Shown here in pieces: positions 8,146-15,999 of a stretch of 27,653 bases of DNA. The stretch spans positions 1 through 27,653 of the forward strand of contig DAOVPZ010000002.1 of assembly GCA_030628975.1 (NCBI GenBank). The letters run 5' to 3'. Made by a program: the position numbers and the translations under genes. How positions within the stretch are numbered: the first letter of the stretch is position 1; each line of letters starts with the position of its first letter. Origin of the DNA: Candidatus Cloacimonadota bacterium (lineage in GTDB: Bacteria > Cloacimonadota > Cloacimonadia > JGIOTU-2). A model generated the notes under the pieces. The model was given only the letters and a program-made list of their open reading frames with translations, did not search any database and had not been told where the DNA came from.

Positions 8146-9337
8146 TTTCTTTTTTGTTATTATCATTTTTTTCCTTATTTCTGACATTAAACAAGGTATC
8201 AATATGTGTAGTAGATTCTCTCATTTTTCGAATTTTTTCTTGTAGAGAAATAAGTTGATCTTTTCTTTGATCAATTGGTTCAATAATTTCAACTTTTAAT
8301 ATTATTATTAATTCTCGTACATTTGTCTCACGTTTATTATATCCAGTTAAATAACGAATTCCCAGAACCCACCAGGGGAGGTCTTTTAAGATAGGGATAC
8401 CGATCCTCACTTCTGTGACTTCAGTATCATAAAGCCCACCAATTACAGTTTCTTCTCCATCAAATAAAAGCACTTCTGTTTCAGATTGACTTTTATGAAT
8501 AATAGTACTTATTTCACCGGGCACGGCAGAACTCTTTTCTATTTTTGCTAGTAAATGAATTGCTTCCTTACCTTCTTCTTCTATAATTGTTGGAGTAACT
8601 TCCATAATAATTCCAGTGCTAAAAAATCTATCTGTAACATTGCCTGCCTCATCAACTGTCTTTACTGAAAAATCGTCTCCAACCTGTATCTTTCCTTTTT
8701 TTCCTGATAGGACTATGAGACTTGGTCTTGCAATAACTGTACCTCTTTGTTTACTTTCGATAATTCTCAAAAGAGTGTTTATGTCAATAGTGAATTTCCC
8801 TGATTCAAGTCTTGTAGTTCCAGTAGCCTGAAATAATTCTGAAGGAACCATGGTTCCACCCTTGAAATCAATTGAAGCAACTACTTTACCATTAAATAAA
8901 GTAGACCAGTCTATACCAATGCTGCTTAAAAAATATTTATCTGCCTTGAATAGTATCGAACTAATTCTTATCTGTTTTGTATCAGGTGTAACACCTTCAA
9001 TTTCTTCTGGTATTATTTCTTCTTCAATAATAAAGTCATTTATTAAATATGCTCCCGGGAGTTCCTCAAGAACAAGTTTGTTAAAACTTATAATAAGATC
9101 CAGAGCATCTTTCCAATAAAGTTGTTTAATTGGTATACCAATAGGTGTAGTGATAACGCTCATATTAATAATTTTTTTGCCCTCGAACTGTTGTGCCATG
9201 ATTTCAAGTGTTTTTATTGCTTCAGGAAAGCTGATATCTCGAGTGATAGTAATTAACTCTTCTTTTTTATATTTCGATTGAGAAAAGAGATTTATGAATA
9301 GAGAAATTATAATAAAAAATATTAATGCTTTTTTCAT
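8138..9337 (-). CDS. pilQ: Short secretin (PilQ/GspD family)
   Basis: The outer-membrane gate of a type IV pilus or type II secretion machine. A signal peptide (MKKALIFFIIISLFINLFSQ) is followed at about residues 28-105 by a single N0/STN-type domain (DISFPEAIKTLEIMAQQ ... WKDALDLIISFNKLVLEEL). The secretin core follows at about 115-365, with IDINTLLRIIES, TVIARPSLIVLSGKKGKIQVGD, GIIMEVTPTI and the closing GGLYDTEVTEVRIGIPILKDLPW. At 399 residues it is much shorter than typical PilQ (often 600-750): the AMIN and extra N-domains are absent. The ATG overlaps the stop of the PilO-PilP gene (ATGA), and AAGGTGG lies upstream. The C-terminal tail is charged and low in complexity (residues 375-399), where an S-domain might sit in other family members. 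Confidence 0.9.
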   Translation of the reverse strand: MKKALIFFIIISLFINLFSQSKYKKEELITITRDISFPEAIKTLEIMAQQFEGKKIINMSVITTPIGIPIKQLYWKDALDLIISFNKLVLEELPGAYLINDFIIEEEIIPEEIEGVTPDTKQIRISSILFKADKYFLSSIGIDWSTLFNGKVVASIDFKGGTMVPSELFQATGTTRLESGKFTIDINTLLRIIESKQRGTVIARPSLIVLSGKKGKIQVGDDFSVKTVDEAGNVTDRFFSTGIIMEVTPTIIEEEGKEAIHLLAKIEKSSAVPGEISTIIHKSQSETEVLLFDGEETVIGGLYDTEVTEVRIGIPILKDLPWWVLGIRYLTGYNKRETNVRELIIILKVEIIEPIDQRKDQLISLQEKIRKMRESTTHIDTLFNVRNKEKNDNNKKENE

Positions 9338-10206
9338 AGGTTGCCACCTTCAATGTATATAATTTCTTCTTCTGTAATACCAATTCTATTTATCTTAAAT
9401 ACAGCAGCTTGTTTATACCAGTTGATATGATCCAGATATCCATAAGCAACTTTATCACCTGGAGTGAGAGTATTAATTTTTCCATTATTGTCTCGCATGA
9501 AAACCTTATATGGAGTTAATCCTATTATTGTTGAAGTATAAATATTGAGAAATTGAAGCTCATATGCATCATCTAAAGGTGGATGGATTCTGGAATAAAA
9601 TGGGTTATATCTTAAATTTGTAAATTTAAAACTTCTCAAAGGTATATCTTTTATATCAGTTCCACTCTCATTAAAATATGCATTAAGAACAATCGCAAAG
9701 TTTACTGTATCAATTTTGGTTACAGATTCTTCAGAAAGTTTAATAGATTCGATTGTATAAAGAGGTGACTGATACTCAATTTGAAAAATAAAAAAGTGAA
9801 GTGACTCTATATTAGCCTTCCCAGAAATGTTATATGAATTAAATGATAACTCTTTATCTTTTCCGGACTTTAAAACCTTGAAATCAAAAACAACATCTGG
9901 ACAGAAGTTCTCTGTAATATCAATTAAATACTGATATGTAAGAGTCGAATTATCTTCTTTTAGGATAAATTTGCAATTTTCAAGTACTTTTTTCTTCATA
10001 TTCTCAAGAGATTCCATTACCTTTTCTTCATTTTTAAGATCAGGATGTGTTCTTTTGAGTTTTTCGATCATCTCAGAATTATCTTTGTTTGATTTTTCTA
10101 ATTCATCTAATTTTTTAACAGATTTTGCATTAACTAATATAGTTCCAAGAATAACAATTATTAATAATATTATTAATACTATGGTATTTCGGACTTTATA
10201 TGGCAT
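9334..10206 (-). CDS. PilO-PilP-like fusion, inner-membrane alignment protein
   Basis: A 290-residue protein anchored by one N-terminal membrane helix (about residues 7-27), with the remainder in the periplasm. A coiled coil (about 28-75) leads into a PilO-like ferredoxin-fold region (about 80-195). The C-terminal part (about 200-290) looks like PilP: it opens with RYNPFYSR, then LQFLNIYTSTIIGLTPYKVFM, then TPGDKVAYGYL and NRIGITEEEIIYIEGG, the pattern of the PilP homology domain that contacts the secretin. PilO and PilP are normally separate, PilP being a lipoprotein; here they form one chain. The start lies one base beyond the stop of the PilM-PilN gene, and the stop overlaps the secretin start, as expected for a coupled operon. 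The PilO half is assigned from position and architecture, the PilP half from motif shape. Confidence 0.75.
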   Translation of the reverse strand: MPYKVRNTIVLIILLIIVILGTILVNAKSVKKLDELEKSNKDNSEMIEKLKRTHPDLKNEEKVMESLENMKKKVLENCKFILKEDNSTLTYQYLIDITENFCPDVVFDFKVLKSGKDKELSFNSYNISGKANIESLHFFIFQIEYQSPLYTIESIKLSEESVTKIDTVNFAIVLNAYFNESGTDIKDIPLRSFKFTNLRYNPFYSRIHPPLDDAYELQFLNIYTSTIIGLTPYKVFMRDNNGKINTLTPGDKVAYGYLDHINWYKQAAVFKINRIGITEEEIIYIEGGNL

Positions 10207-10207
10207 A

Positions 10208-12997
10208 TTATCTATTCTCTAAAACTTTTATTTTATACTGTGCAATTTTTGATAATTTATTTTCAGGGAAAGTGTTAATTAATTTGTTCCAATAATAAAT
10301 TGCACTATTTGGATCATTTTCTTTTTTATAGCAATTTCCCATCATTATAAGGGCATCAGGAGTTTTAATTCCTTTAAGTCTAATGGTATTCTCAAATATT
10401 TTTTTTGATTCATCGATTCTTCCAATTTGGTATAAGCATTCTCCAGTAAGATAATTAGCATTATATGCAAGAGGGTGGCTTGGATACTTTTCGGAAAATT
10501 CGCTTAATTTTTCTAATGCCTTATTAAAATTTCCAGAAAAATATATATTTATAATACTATGGTAAATTTCTGAAATGTTATCATCGTATAATATCTTTTC
10601 AATCCAATAATCATTAATAAAAGGAAATAGTTCTTTAATCTTTTCACCCAAGGCAATGGCTTCAGATTGGGTGTATGAATCATCAAATCTTAAACGATAG
10701 AAAATTTCACTATCTTTCAATACAGAAGTAATTTTGGTTTTATAACCAAATTGTTCCATCTCTTTCTTATCTTGCTCAATTTGTGAGTAGTCTCTTTTTG
10801 ATAGTAGTTGTAATTCATATACCCTTTTTTTATCAATTGTTGCTTCGGTTTCGATTTCTGATTTTTCTTTATAGGTATTATCATGAGTCGAAAAAGTATT
10901 AATTTTATTTTGGGCTATTATTGCTAATTTATGATTTGGGTAATTGGTAATGAGTTGGTTCCAATAATAAATTGCATTATTTATATCATTTTCCTTTATG
11001 TAAGAGTTACCAAGCATCATAAGTGCATCAGGAGTTTTTGTTCCTTTCTGTTTAATTGTGTTTTCAAAAATAACTTTTGCTTCAGAAATTTTCCCTAATG
11101 TATACAAACATTCCCCCATTAGATAGTTTGCATTATGAGCAAATTTGTGACTATGATACTTTATAACAAATTCTTTAAATTTTTCGTATGCTTCTTTTGT
11201 ATCTCTTTTAAAATATATATAAACAATATTATTATAAATCTTATTAATATCAACTCTGGAAACTTCTGCTTCAAAGCTTTCTGGCTTAATCGGTTCTTTG
11301 ATTATGGGTTCTGGTTTAGGTTCAGGTTTTTTTTCAGCGACTTCTGCTATTTGAATTTTTGCTAAACTTTCTTCTTTTTCTTTCGCAATATCTTTAGGAT
11401 TAGGGAATGAATAAGTCATATCATATTTCCAGATTGGGAAATCTTGAGTATAATATCTTGTGATTCTTTGAATCTTACCTTCGGGAAATAATTTTGAAAA
11501 ACCAAGAATATTTCGCTTTTGAGTTGTATAGCCAGAAATTTGAAAAGTATTTTCTGAGCTTTTTAAGTTATTTATCCAGCTTATTTCATTTTCTAAAAAT
11601 GCGTTTGCTATGATATTAAGAATATAGTGCCATTGATTTTTATTTCCAATCAGATTTTCAATTTTCTTAATATTTGTTTCTAAGATATCGATTTCTTTTC
11701 TTACCTGAGTGAGTCTATTAATAATTTTTTGATTTTGTTTTAGTTCGACTTCTAACTCTCGATTAATTTGTTGTGCACTTAAGATTTTTTGATTTAGAGT
11801 CATATTTTTTGTCGTGCCCATAAAGGTAAAATAGAATATGGCAACTAAAACAAGAAAGCCATGCCAGGCTACTTTAAAATGCTTTTGACTTTCAATGATC
11901 TTTGATGGAAGGAGATTGCAAGGGAAAAAATCTTGATTTTTGGGATCTAATGCCTTCCATGCCAGAGATATAGGAATGGCATATTCAGCTATTTTTTCTG
12001 GAGCAATTTCATCTTTACTCTTTTCATCAATATAAATTTTATTTAGTTCTAAACGATTTACAATTGCTCCTGCATTACATTTTTTTTGAAAAGATTCTAC
12101 ATCCTCATCACCAACATTTTCTCCAGCTAAAATGACATGTTGAGTAATAGGTATATTTGATACATCTTGCTCAAGCATGATTTTAGAGTAGATGGCTTGT
12201 CTCATTTTTTCAGGTTCTGTTTCTGCAACAATAATAGGAAATGTATTATAATGACTTTTTCCTTTCATAACAATTCCTACTTTGTAATCAACACCGATAT
12301 ATAAAATCAGCACATAATCTTCTGGAGGGAAATCATAATTAGCTCTCACAAAATTCATTAGTGAGATTTCATTTGTATCAATAAAGCTATAAAAGAATTT
12401 CTTTTTTGAAACTAAGATATCTGTATCTTGTAAAGCGCTAAGAAGTTCGAATCTTCCACGATGTACAAAGGCTAAGATAGATTTATCAGGATTTAATATA
12501 TAATCCAATTTATAATTTTTGGCTTTGATTTCTTCTTTAGATATAAGTTCTGCTTTAATTCTCTTTTTTAATTTTGATGTTCCAAAAGTTGTTTCAAATT
12601 TATGGTAAGAAATTTGTTCGTCGTTTGAGTTAAGAGAAATCTTTCCATCGACTAAAGGGAAATTAATGAGTAATTTTTGTAAATCACTTTTACCTGATAG
12701 TGCTTCTTCTTTTTCAACTTCTGTAAAACTTTCTTCTTCATCGAATTCGGAAATTTCGGGAATACTTATCTCTTCATCTTCGAATTCAGTGACCACTGGA
12801 ACATCCAAACCTTCTTCCAGTGCTGCTACCTTTTCTACTTCTTCAGTAGTCTCTTTTAGATACAGAGGATATGAAAGCTCTGTCTTATCTAAATGTTGTA
12901 TTTTTATTTTACCATTAGAGGAGACAAGTTGGGCAACCTTAATTGATAACCCATCCTGGAAAATACCAAATGCTAGTTTATCTTTTTTAAACTTCAT
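10208..12997 (-). CDS. PilM-PilN fusion with periplasmic TPR-SPOR-TPR extension
   Basis: A 929-residue fusion. Residues 1-360 form a PilM-like actin-fold domain (LAFGIFQDGLSIKVAQL; LILYIGVDYKVGIVMKG; HVILAGENVG; YAIPISLAWKALD). Its first nucleotide-binding loop lacks the usual GIDIGSSS.K form, and it carries an acidic insertion at about 48-105. A membrane helix at about 375-393 with the preceding 'CNLLP' motif, then coiled coil and a small domain to about 535, matches PilN. A KPEPKPEP linker (about 555-572) leads to a TPR block (583-702), a SPOR-like domain (723-800: KKRVYELQLLSKRDYSQ...EQFGYKTKI) and a second TPR block (805-929) nearly identical to the first. By PilN topology everything after the helix is periplasmic, so SPOR could bind denuded peptidoglycan. 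The gene follows pilT by 11 bases and has no clear ribosome-binding site, implying coupling. Confidence 0.85.
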   Translation of the reverse strand: MKFKKDKLAFGIFQDGLSIKVAQLVSSNGKIKIQHLDKTELSYPLYLKETTEEVEKVAALEEGLDVPVVTEFEDEEISIPEISEFDEEESFTEVEKEEALSGKSDLQKLLINFPLVDGKISLNSNDEQISYHKFETTFGTSKLKKRIKAELISKEEIKAKNYKLDYILNPDKSILAFVHRGRFELLSALQDTDILVSKKKFFYSFIDTNEISLMNFVRANYDFPPEDYVLILYIGVDYKVGIVMKGKSHYNTFPIIVAETEPEKMRQAIYSKIMLEQDVSNIPITQHVILAGENVGDEDVESFQKKCNAGAIVNRLELNKIYIDEKSKDEIAPEKIAEYAIPISLAWKALDPKNQDFFPCNLLPSKIIESQKHFKVAWHGFLVLVAIFYFTFMGTTKNMTLNQKILSAQQINRELEVELKQNQKIINRLTQVRKEIDILETNIKKIENLIGNKNQWHYILNIIANAFLENEISWINNLKSSENTFQISGYTTQKRNILGFSKLFPEGKIQRITRYYTQDFPIWKYDMTYSFPNPKDIAKEKEESLAKIQIAEVAEKKPEPKPEPIIKEPIKPESFEAEVSRVDINKIYNNIVYIYFKRDTKEAYEKFKEFVIKYHSHKFAHNANYLMGECLYTLGKISEAKVIFENTIKQKGTKTPDALMMLGNSYIKENDINNAIYYWNQLITNYPNHKLAIIAQNKINTFSTHDNTYKEKSEIETEATIDKKRVYELQLLSKRDYSQIEQDKKEMEQFGYKTKITSVLKDSEIFYRLRFDDSYTQSEAIALGEKIKELFPFINDYWIEKILYDDNISEIYHSIINIYFSGNFNKALEKLSEFSEKYPSHPLAYNANYLTGECLYQIGRIDESKKIFENTIRLKGIKTPDALIMMGNCYKKENDPNSAIYYWNKLINTFPENKLSKIAQYKIKVLENR
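10217..10585 (-). repeat. Duplicated TPR block, second copy
   Basis: This codes for residues 805-927 of the fusion protein and matches the segment at 10892-11251 closely at both protein and DNA level (for example ANYL.GECLY, .IFENTI..KG.KTPDAL, AIYYWN.LI). The copies flank the SPOR-like domain, which suggests an internal duplication within the gene. Confidence 0.75.
10892..11251 (-). repeat. Duplicated TPR block, first copy
   Basis: This codes for residues 583-702 of the fusion protein. See the paired copy at 10217-10585. The strings 'ttccaataataaattgca' and 'gcatcaggagtttt' occur in both copies at the DNA level. Confidence 0.75.
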
Positions 12998-13008
12998 TGC
13001 TTAGAATT

Positions 13009-14226
13009 CTATTTGGAATATGTTAAAAACTGCTCCATTCTTTTTCTATTATTTGCGAAGTTCATAGCAGTTTCTTTTGTTATGGTATTGGTTTTACATA
13101 GATTAAATAGGTCTTGTTCAAGGGTCAACATACCTAATTTTTTACCTTCAGTAATCATTTGATATATTTCATTGATATTTTGGCTTCTGATTGCAGCACG
13201 AACAGAAGCATTTACAGAAAGAATTTCTTTTGCTAAGGATAGTTTTCCCGCTTTGTTCGGAACCAGTTTTTGTGAGATAATAACTTTAAGTGTATCTGCT
13301 AATCTTAATCGAATTCTCTCTTGTTCTCTTGGTGTGAATTCTCCAATAATTCGATGTAAGCTATCTACTGCTGAGCTTGTATGCAGTGTGGAAAAACATT
13401 TGTGACCACTATCTGTAGCTTCAATAACTGTTGCAATTGTGTCTGGATCTCTCATTTCACCTACAACAATTATATCTGGGTCCTGTCGTAGTGCTTGAAT
13501 AACTCCATCTTTAAAACTCAACACATCTTCGCCAAGTTGTCTGTGCCGGATAATGCATTGGTCAGATTGGTGGATGAACTCAATTGGGTTTCCAATAATT
13601 ATAATATGTGCTTTGTTATTATGATTGTTCATGTCTACAATAGTATCTAAAGTACAACTTTTTCCTGAACCAGTTATTCCGGTAACTAAATTCAAACCAG
13701 ATTTTTCATATTGAAGATCCATTCTTTTAACAATAGGTTCTGGGAAGCCTAAAGACTCAATCTTAAACAGGCTTGAGCTGATGAGTCTGAAATTTGCTAC
13801 AAGTACATTACTTTCATAATAAATATCACTACGAAAACGATCGGGTTTTTCTTCCTCATCAAATACCATTCCCAAAGAAAGGTCTACATTTTTATTTTTA
13901 AAAAGTTTCACTTTTTGCTCATCAGATAGGATACTTAATAATATAGCAGTAACTTCATCATCAGTGTAATGGGGCATATCATTGCTTGGAGATTTTTTAC
14001 CATAAATTCTATACCAGACCATTTTATCTGCTCCTGGTCCACCAAAATCCATATCAGAAGCATTTACTTCTCGTGCATATTTAAGTAATTTTCTCAAATG
14101 ATCATATGCTTCCTTACGCCAGGCAGCATTGTAAGTAATTATTTTATTAATGTTTTGGAAGCGATTTGTTCCTTTTAAATATTCTGGTAATCCCACAACC
14201 ATTTCGGGAGTAAAAGATAGGCTCAT
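13009..14226 (-). CDS. pilT: PilT-like twitching/retraction ATPase with altered Asp box
   Basis: A hexameric cytoplasmic ATPase expected to depolymerise pili. The N-terminal PAS-like half (about residues 40-165, with ASDMDF) precedes a RecA-like core. Walker A is GITGSGKSCT (183-192), where most PilTs have GPTGSGKSTT. Walker B is DPDIIVVGEMRD (249-260), with the catalytic Glu257 kept. The His box is SGHKCFSTLHTSSA. The AIRNLIRE-type retraction signature is represented by AAIRSQNINEIYQMI, and GMLTLEQDL follows. The Asp box, usually IEDPIE, reads IIGNPIE (211-216): the acidic pair is replaced by Gly-Asn. A GGAG ribosome-binding site precedes the ATG. The gene lacks the C-terminal Cys4 zinc motif of PilB, which supports PilT over PilB. 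It heads the cluster that continues with the alignment proteins and the secretin. Confidence 0.88.
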   Translation of the reverse strand: MSLSFTPEMVVGLPEYLKGTNRFQNINKIITYNAAWRKEAYDHLRKLLKYAREVNASDMDFGGPGADKMVWYRIYGKKSPSNDMPHYTDDEVTAILLSILSDEQKVKLFKNKNVDLSLGMVFDEEEKPDRFRSDIYYESNVLVANFRLISSSLFKIESLGFPEPIVKRMDLQYEKSGLNLVTGITGSGKSCTLDTIVDMNNHNNKAHIIIIGNPIEFIHQSDQCIIRHRQLGEDVLSFKDGVIQALRQDPDIIVVGEMRDPDTIATVIEATDSGHKCFSTLHTSSAVDSLHRIIGEFTPREQERIRLRLADTLKVIISQKLVPNKAGKLSLAKEILSVNASVRAAIRSQNINEIYQMITEGKKLGMLTLEQDLFNLCKTNTITKETAMNFANNRKRMEQFLTYSK

Positions 14227-14259
14227 TATTCTCCTATAAATATTTTGTTATATGTTTGT

Positions 14260-14342
14260 GGTTGCGAGGCTCGAATTGGCATACGGTTAAGCGGCTCGAA
14301 TCGTCAGCCATCAACCATTAACCGTTTCGAGTAGCGCAATCC
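14260..14342. repeat. Long imperfect hairpin upstream of pilT
   Basis: In the 136-base gap between the receiver gene and pilT, GGTTGCG-AGGCTCGAA (14260-14275) pairs imperfectly with TTCGAGTAGCGCAATCC (14326-14342). Inside, CGGTTAA (14284-14290) pairs exactly with TTAACCG (14318-14324). It is too irregular for a tRNA. It could be a mobile repeat or a transcript structure separating two units. Confidence 0.5.
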
Positions 14343-14362
14343 TTAAACACTAGCCAAATTCT

Positions 14363-15229
14363 TTATCTCTCTCCAGTAACAAGTTTTAACATTACAATCC
14401 TTTGCACTGATTTACGCCATTTAAAAAATGTGTAGTTTACGAGATTTATCACAAATCTTTTGAGTAATCTTTCGCCTTTGTATGCAAAGAAATCAAGCAT
14501 TTTTTTACGGTCAAAATGTCTTATTTTTACAGGAGTTTCAGCACGAAGTGTTGTAAAAACAGAACCAGCCAGTATAAAGCTTTCCTCACCCCATGTATCC
14601 CATTTACGGAGATGATCAATAATTGTATTACTAAGCCATACAGAAACTTCACCACTTTCAATTAAAATAATTGAACTTGAACCGGAAATGGATTTTTTAT
14701 TACCTATAGGGATATTTTCACCAACATCATATTTACGAATGTGTCCCAGAGCAAGAAACTCGGCTTTCTCCTCTGGAGTAAATCCATGCAACAGAAATGG
14801 TTCTTCCTTTTGTTCAACTTTAATTCCAGGTTCAAAAGCTTTTTGCATATATCCATATAGATCTTCTGCGTGTTGTAATCCTTTTTTTGCAACTTCAAGA
14901 AGTTCCTCAGCATCTATAGGTTTAGAAACATATTGAAATGCACCAGCATGAACAGCTTTGACTGCACCTTCAATGCTGGAAAAACCAGTTGTGATAATAA
15001 TTACAGCTAAGGGTCGCTTCTTTTTAATCCTCTTCATTAATTCAAGCCCATCCATACGAGGCATAACCATATCAACAAGGAAAAGGTCAAAATCATTGTA
15101 TTCCATTTTATCTAGGGCATCTTGACCATTAACAGCCAGTGTTATTTTATATCCTTCTTCTTCAAGAAACTTCTTACAAAGCTCTCGGATGCTTTGCTCA
15201 TCATCAATGATTAAAATATGCTTTTTCAT
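14363..15229 (-). CDS. Receiver domain fused to a degenerate cyclic-nucleotide-binding fold
   Basis: A 288-residue signalling protein. Residues 1-120 are a complete receiver domain: acidic pocket D9/D10, phosphoacceptor Asp53 (FLVDMVMP), ITTG switch and the conserved Lys in VSKPI near 104. Residues about 145-265 look like a cyclic-nucleotide-binding jelly roll (FTPEEKAEFLALGHIRKYDVGENI; ILIESGEVSVWL; WGEESFILAG...TTLRAET). The phosphate-binding Arg-Ser/Thr-Ala of true cAMP/cGMP binders is replaced around SVFTTLRA, so ligand binding may be lost. No DNA-binding helix-turn-helix follows; the last 25 residues are basic (FFKWRKSVQRIVMLK). It lies 4 bases after the DHp-only gene and just before pilT, so a protein-level output on the motor is plausible but unproven. 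Confidence 0.85.
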   Translation of the reverse strand: MKKHILIIDDEQSIRELCKKFLEEEGYKITLAVNGQDALDKMEYNDFDLFLVDMVMPRMDGLELMKRIKKKRPLAVIIITTGFSSIEGAVKAVHAGAFQYVSKPIDAEELLEVAKKGLQHAEDLYGYMQKAFEPGIKVEQKEEPFLLHGFTPEEKAEFLALGHIRKYDVGENIPIGNKKSISGSSSIILIESGEVSVWLSNTIIDHLRKWDTWGEESFILAGSVFTTLRAETPVKIRHFDRKKMLDFFAYKGERLLKRFVINLVNYTFFKWRKSVQRIVMLKLVTGER

Positions 15230-15233
15230 AAGA

Positions 15234-15551
15234 TTAACCCAATGTTTTTTTTCTCTCTTTTTGAACTAATTCCAATCTTTTTAATTCCTGAAATCTTACT
15301 AAAATACCATTTATCCTATTTATTGCTTCTGTAATTTGATTGCTTGATTTAGATAGTCTTTCATCTTTGTATTCTGCAGATGCTTTTTTTACTCTACTTA
15401 CTGACAGAGAGATAACACTAAGAGGATTATTCAAATCGTGGTCTATACCAGCAATTTCAGCAGCAGTTTTTACAACTTCTTTATACTTATCAATTTTCTC
15501 CTTATTATTAATAATTGTTTTTTCTGTTTCAAAAAGCTGGATTTTCTCCAT
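15234..15551 (-). CDS. Stand-alone histidine kinase dimerisation (DHp/HisKA-like) protein
   Basis: A 105-residue protein. After a predicted coiled-coil start (about 10-30) it carries an H-box, IDHDLNNPLSVISLSVSRV, with the candidate phosphorylatable His38 and the helical spacing of a kinase dimerisation domain. It then ends with a charged helix; there is no ATP-binding domain (no N, G1 or G2 box) here or in the following bases. The reading frame is intact, with GGAAC upstream of the ATG and a normal stop. The receiver protein begins 4 bases later, so this may be a phosphotransfer or docking partner for it, phosphorylated by a kinase encoded elsewhere. A decayed kinase remnant is the alternative. 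Confidence 0.7.
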   Translation of the reverse strand: MEKIQLFETEKTIINNKEKIDKYKEVVKTAAEIAGIDHDLNNPLSVISLSVSRVKKASAEYKDERLSKSSNQITEAINRINGILVRFQELKRLELVQKERKKTLG

Positions 15552-15999
15552 TTATTCGTTCCTTTCAGATATTATTTTTATACCTAATCTGGATAAGACA
15601 GAACCAAAAAGAATTAACCACCGAGAAACACCGATTCAACACCGAAAGTATAATACCCGTTCTTCGAAGGAAGAATTTTAAAGGTTGAAAATAAATTGAA
15701 ACTGTATGAATGCCCATTGTTAAAAGATTCACAGAGACAGTTTAAAGTATTTTATCAAATTTTATCAGTCTCGACGCCCAGATGGTCACACATCTTATTG
15801 CCCCGTTCTCCCCGCCTTCCATAGTTCATCCTCCGTAGCAAGACTGCGAAGGATGAATAGGTTTACTCCGAAGCCCGCCTGCCAAGCCTTGGTGGGCAGG
15901 GATGAACTACGAAGGGTGAATGAGATACTAATATTATTAAAGGGCTTATTTTACTTTTAGAATTATAAATTTTAACTTATGAAAATATGATAAAATTCT
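15552..15999. repeat. Gap filled with dispersed repeats
   Basis: No gene is seen in this 448-base gap. It carries an element reading CTCCGTAGC...GCGAAGGATGAAT at 15831-15858 (also at 23934-23958 and, inverted, at 22861-22889). CCCGTTCTCCCCGCCTTCCAT at about 15802-15822 recurs inverted at about 22917-22937. A hairpin forms from CCTGCCAAG and CTTGGTGGGCAGG at about 15876-15899, and a diverged GAAGGGTGAATGAG copy lies at about 15911-15924. An AGACGCCCAGATGG-like word near 15770 resembles words at about 172 and 25700. Confidence 0.55.

Noticed and set aside
8146..8202. A longer N-terminus for the FnIII-LVIVD lipoprotein starting at 8202
   Set aside because: It would place 19 extra charged residues before a textbook lipoprotein signal and overlap the secretin gene more deeply.
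14260..14342. A tRNA-like hairpin upstream of pilT
   Set aside because: It is the right size, but it lacks a proper acceptor stem, a T-loop GTTCRA in place and an anticodon arm; pairing is imperfect.
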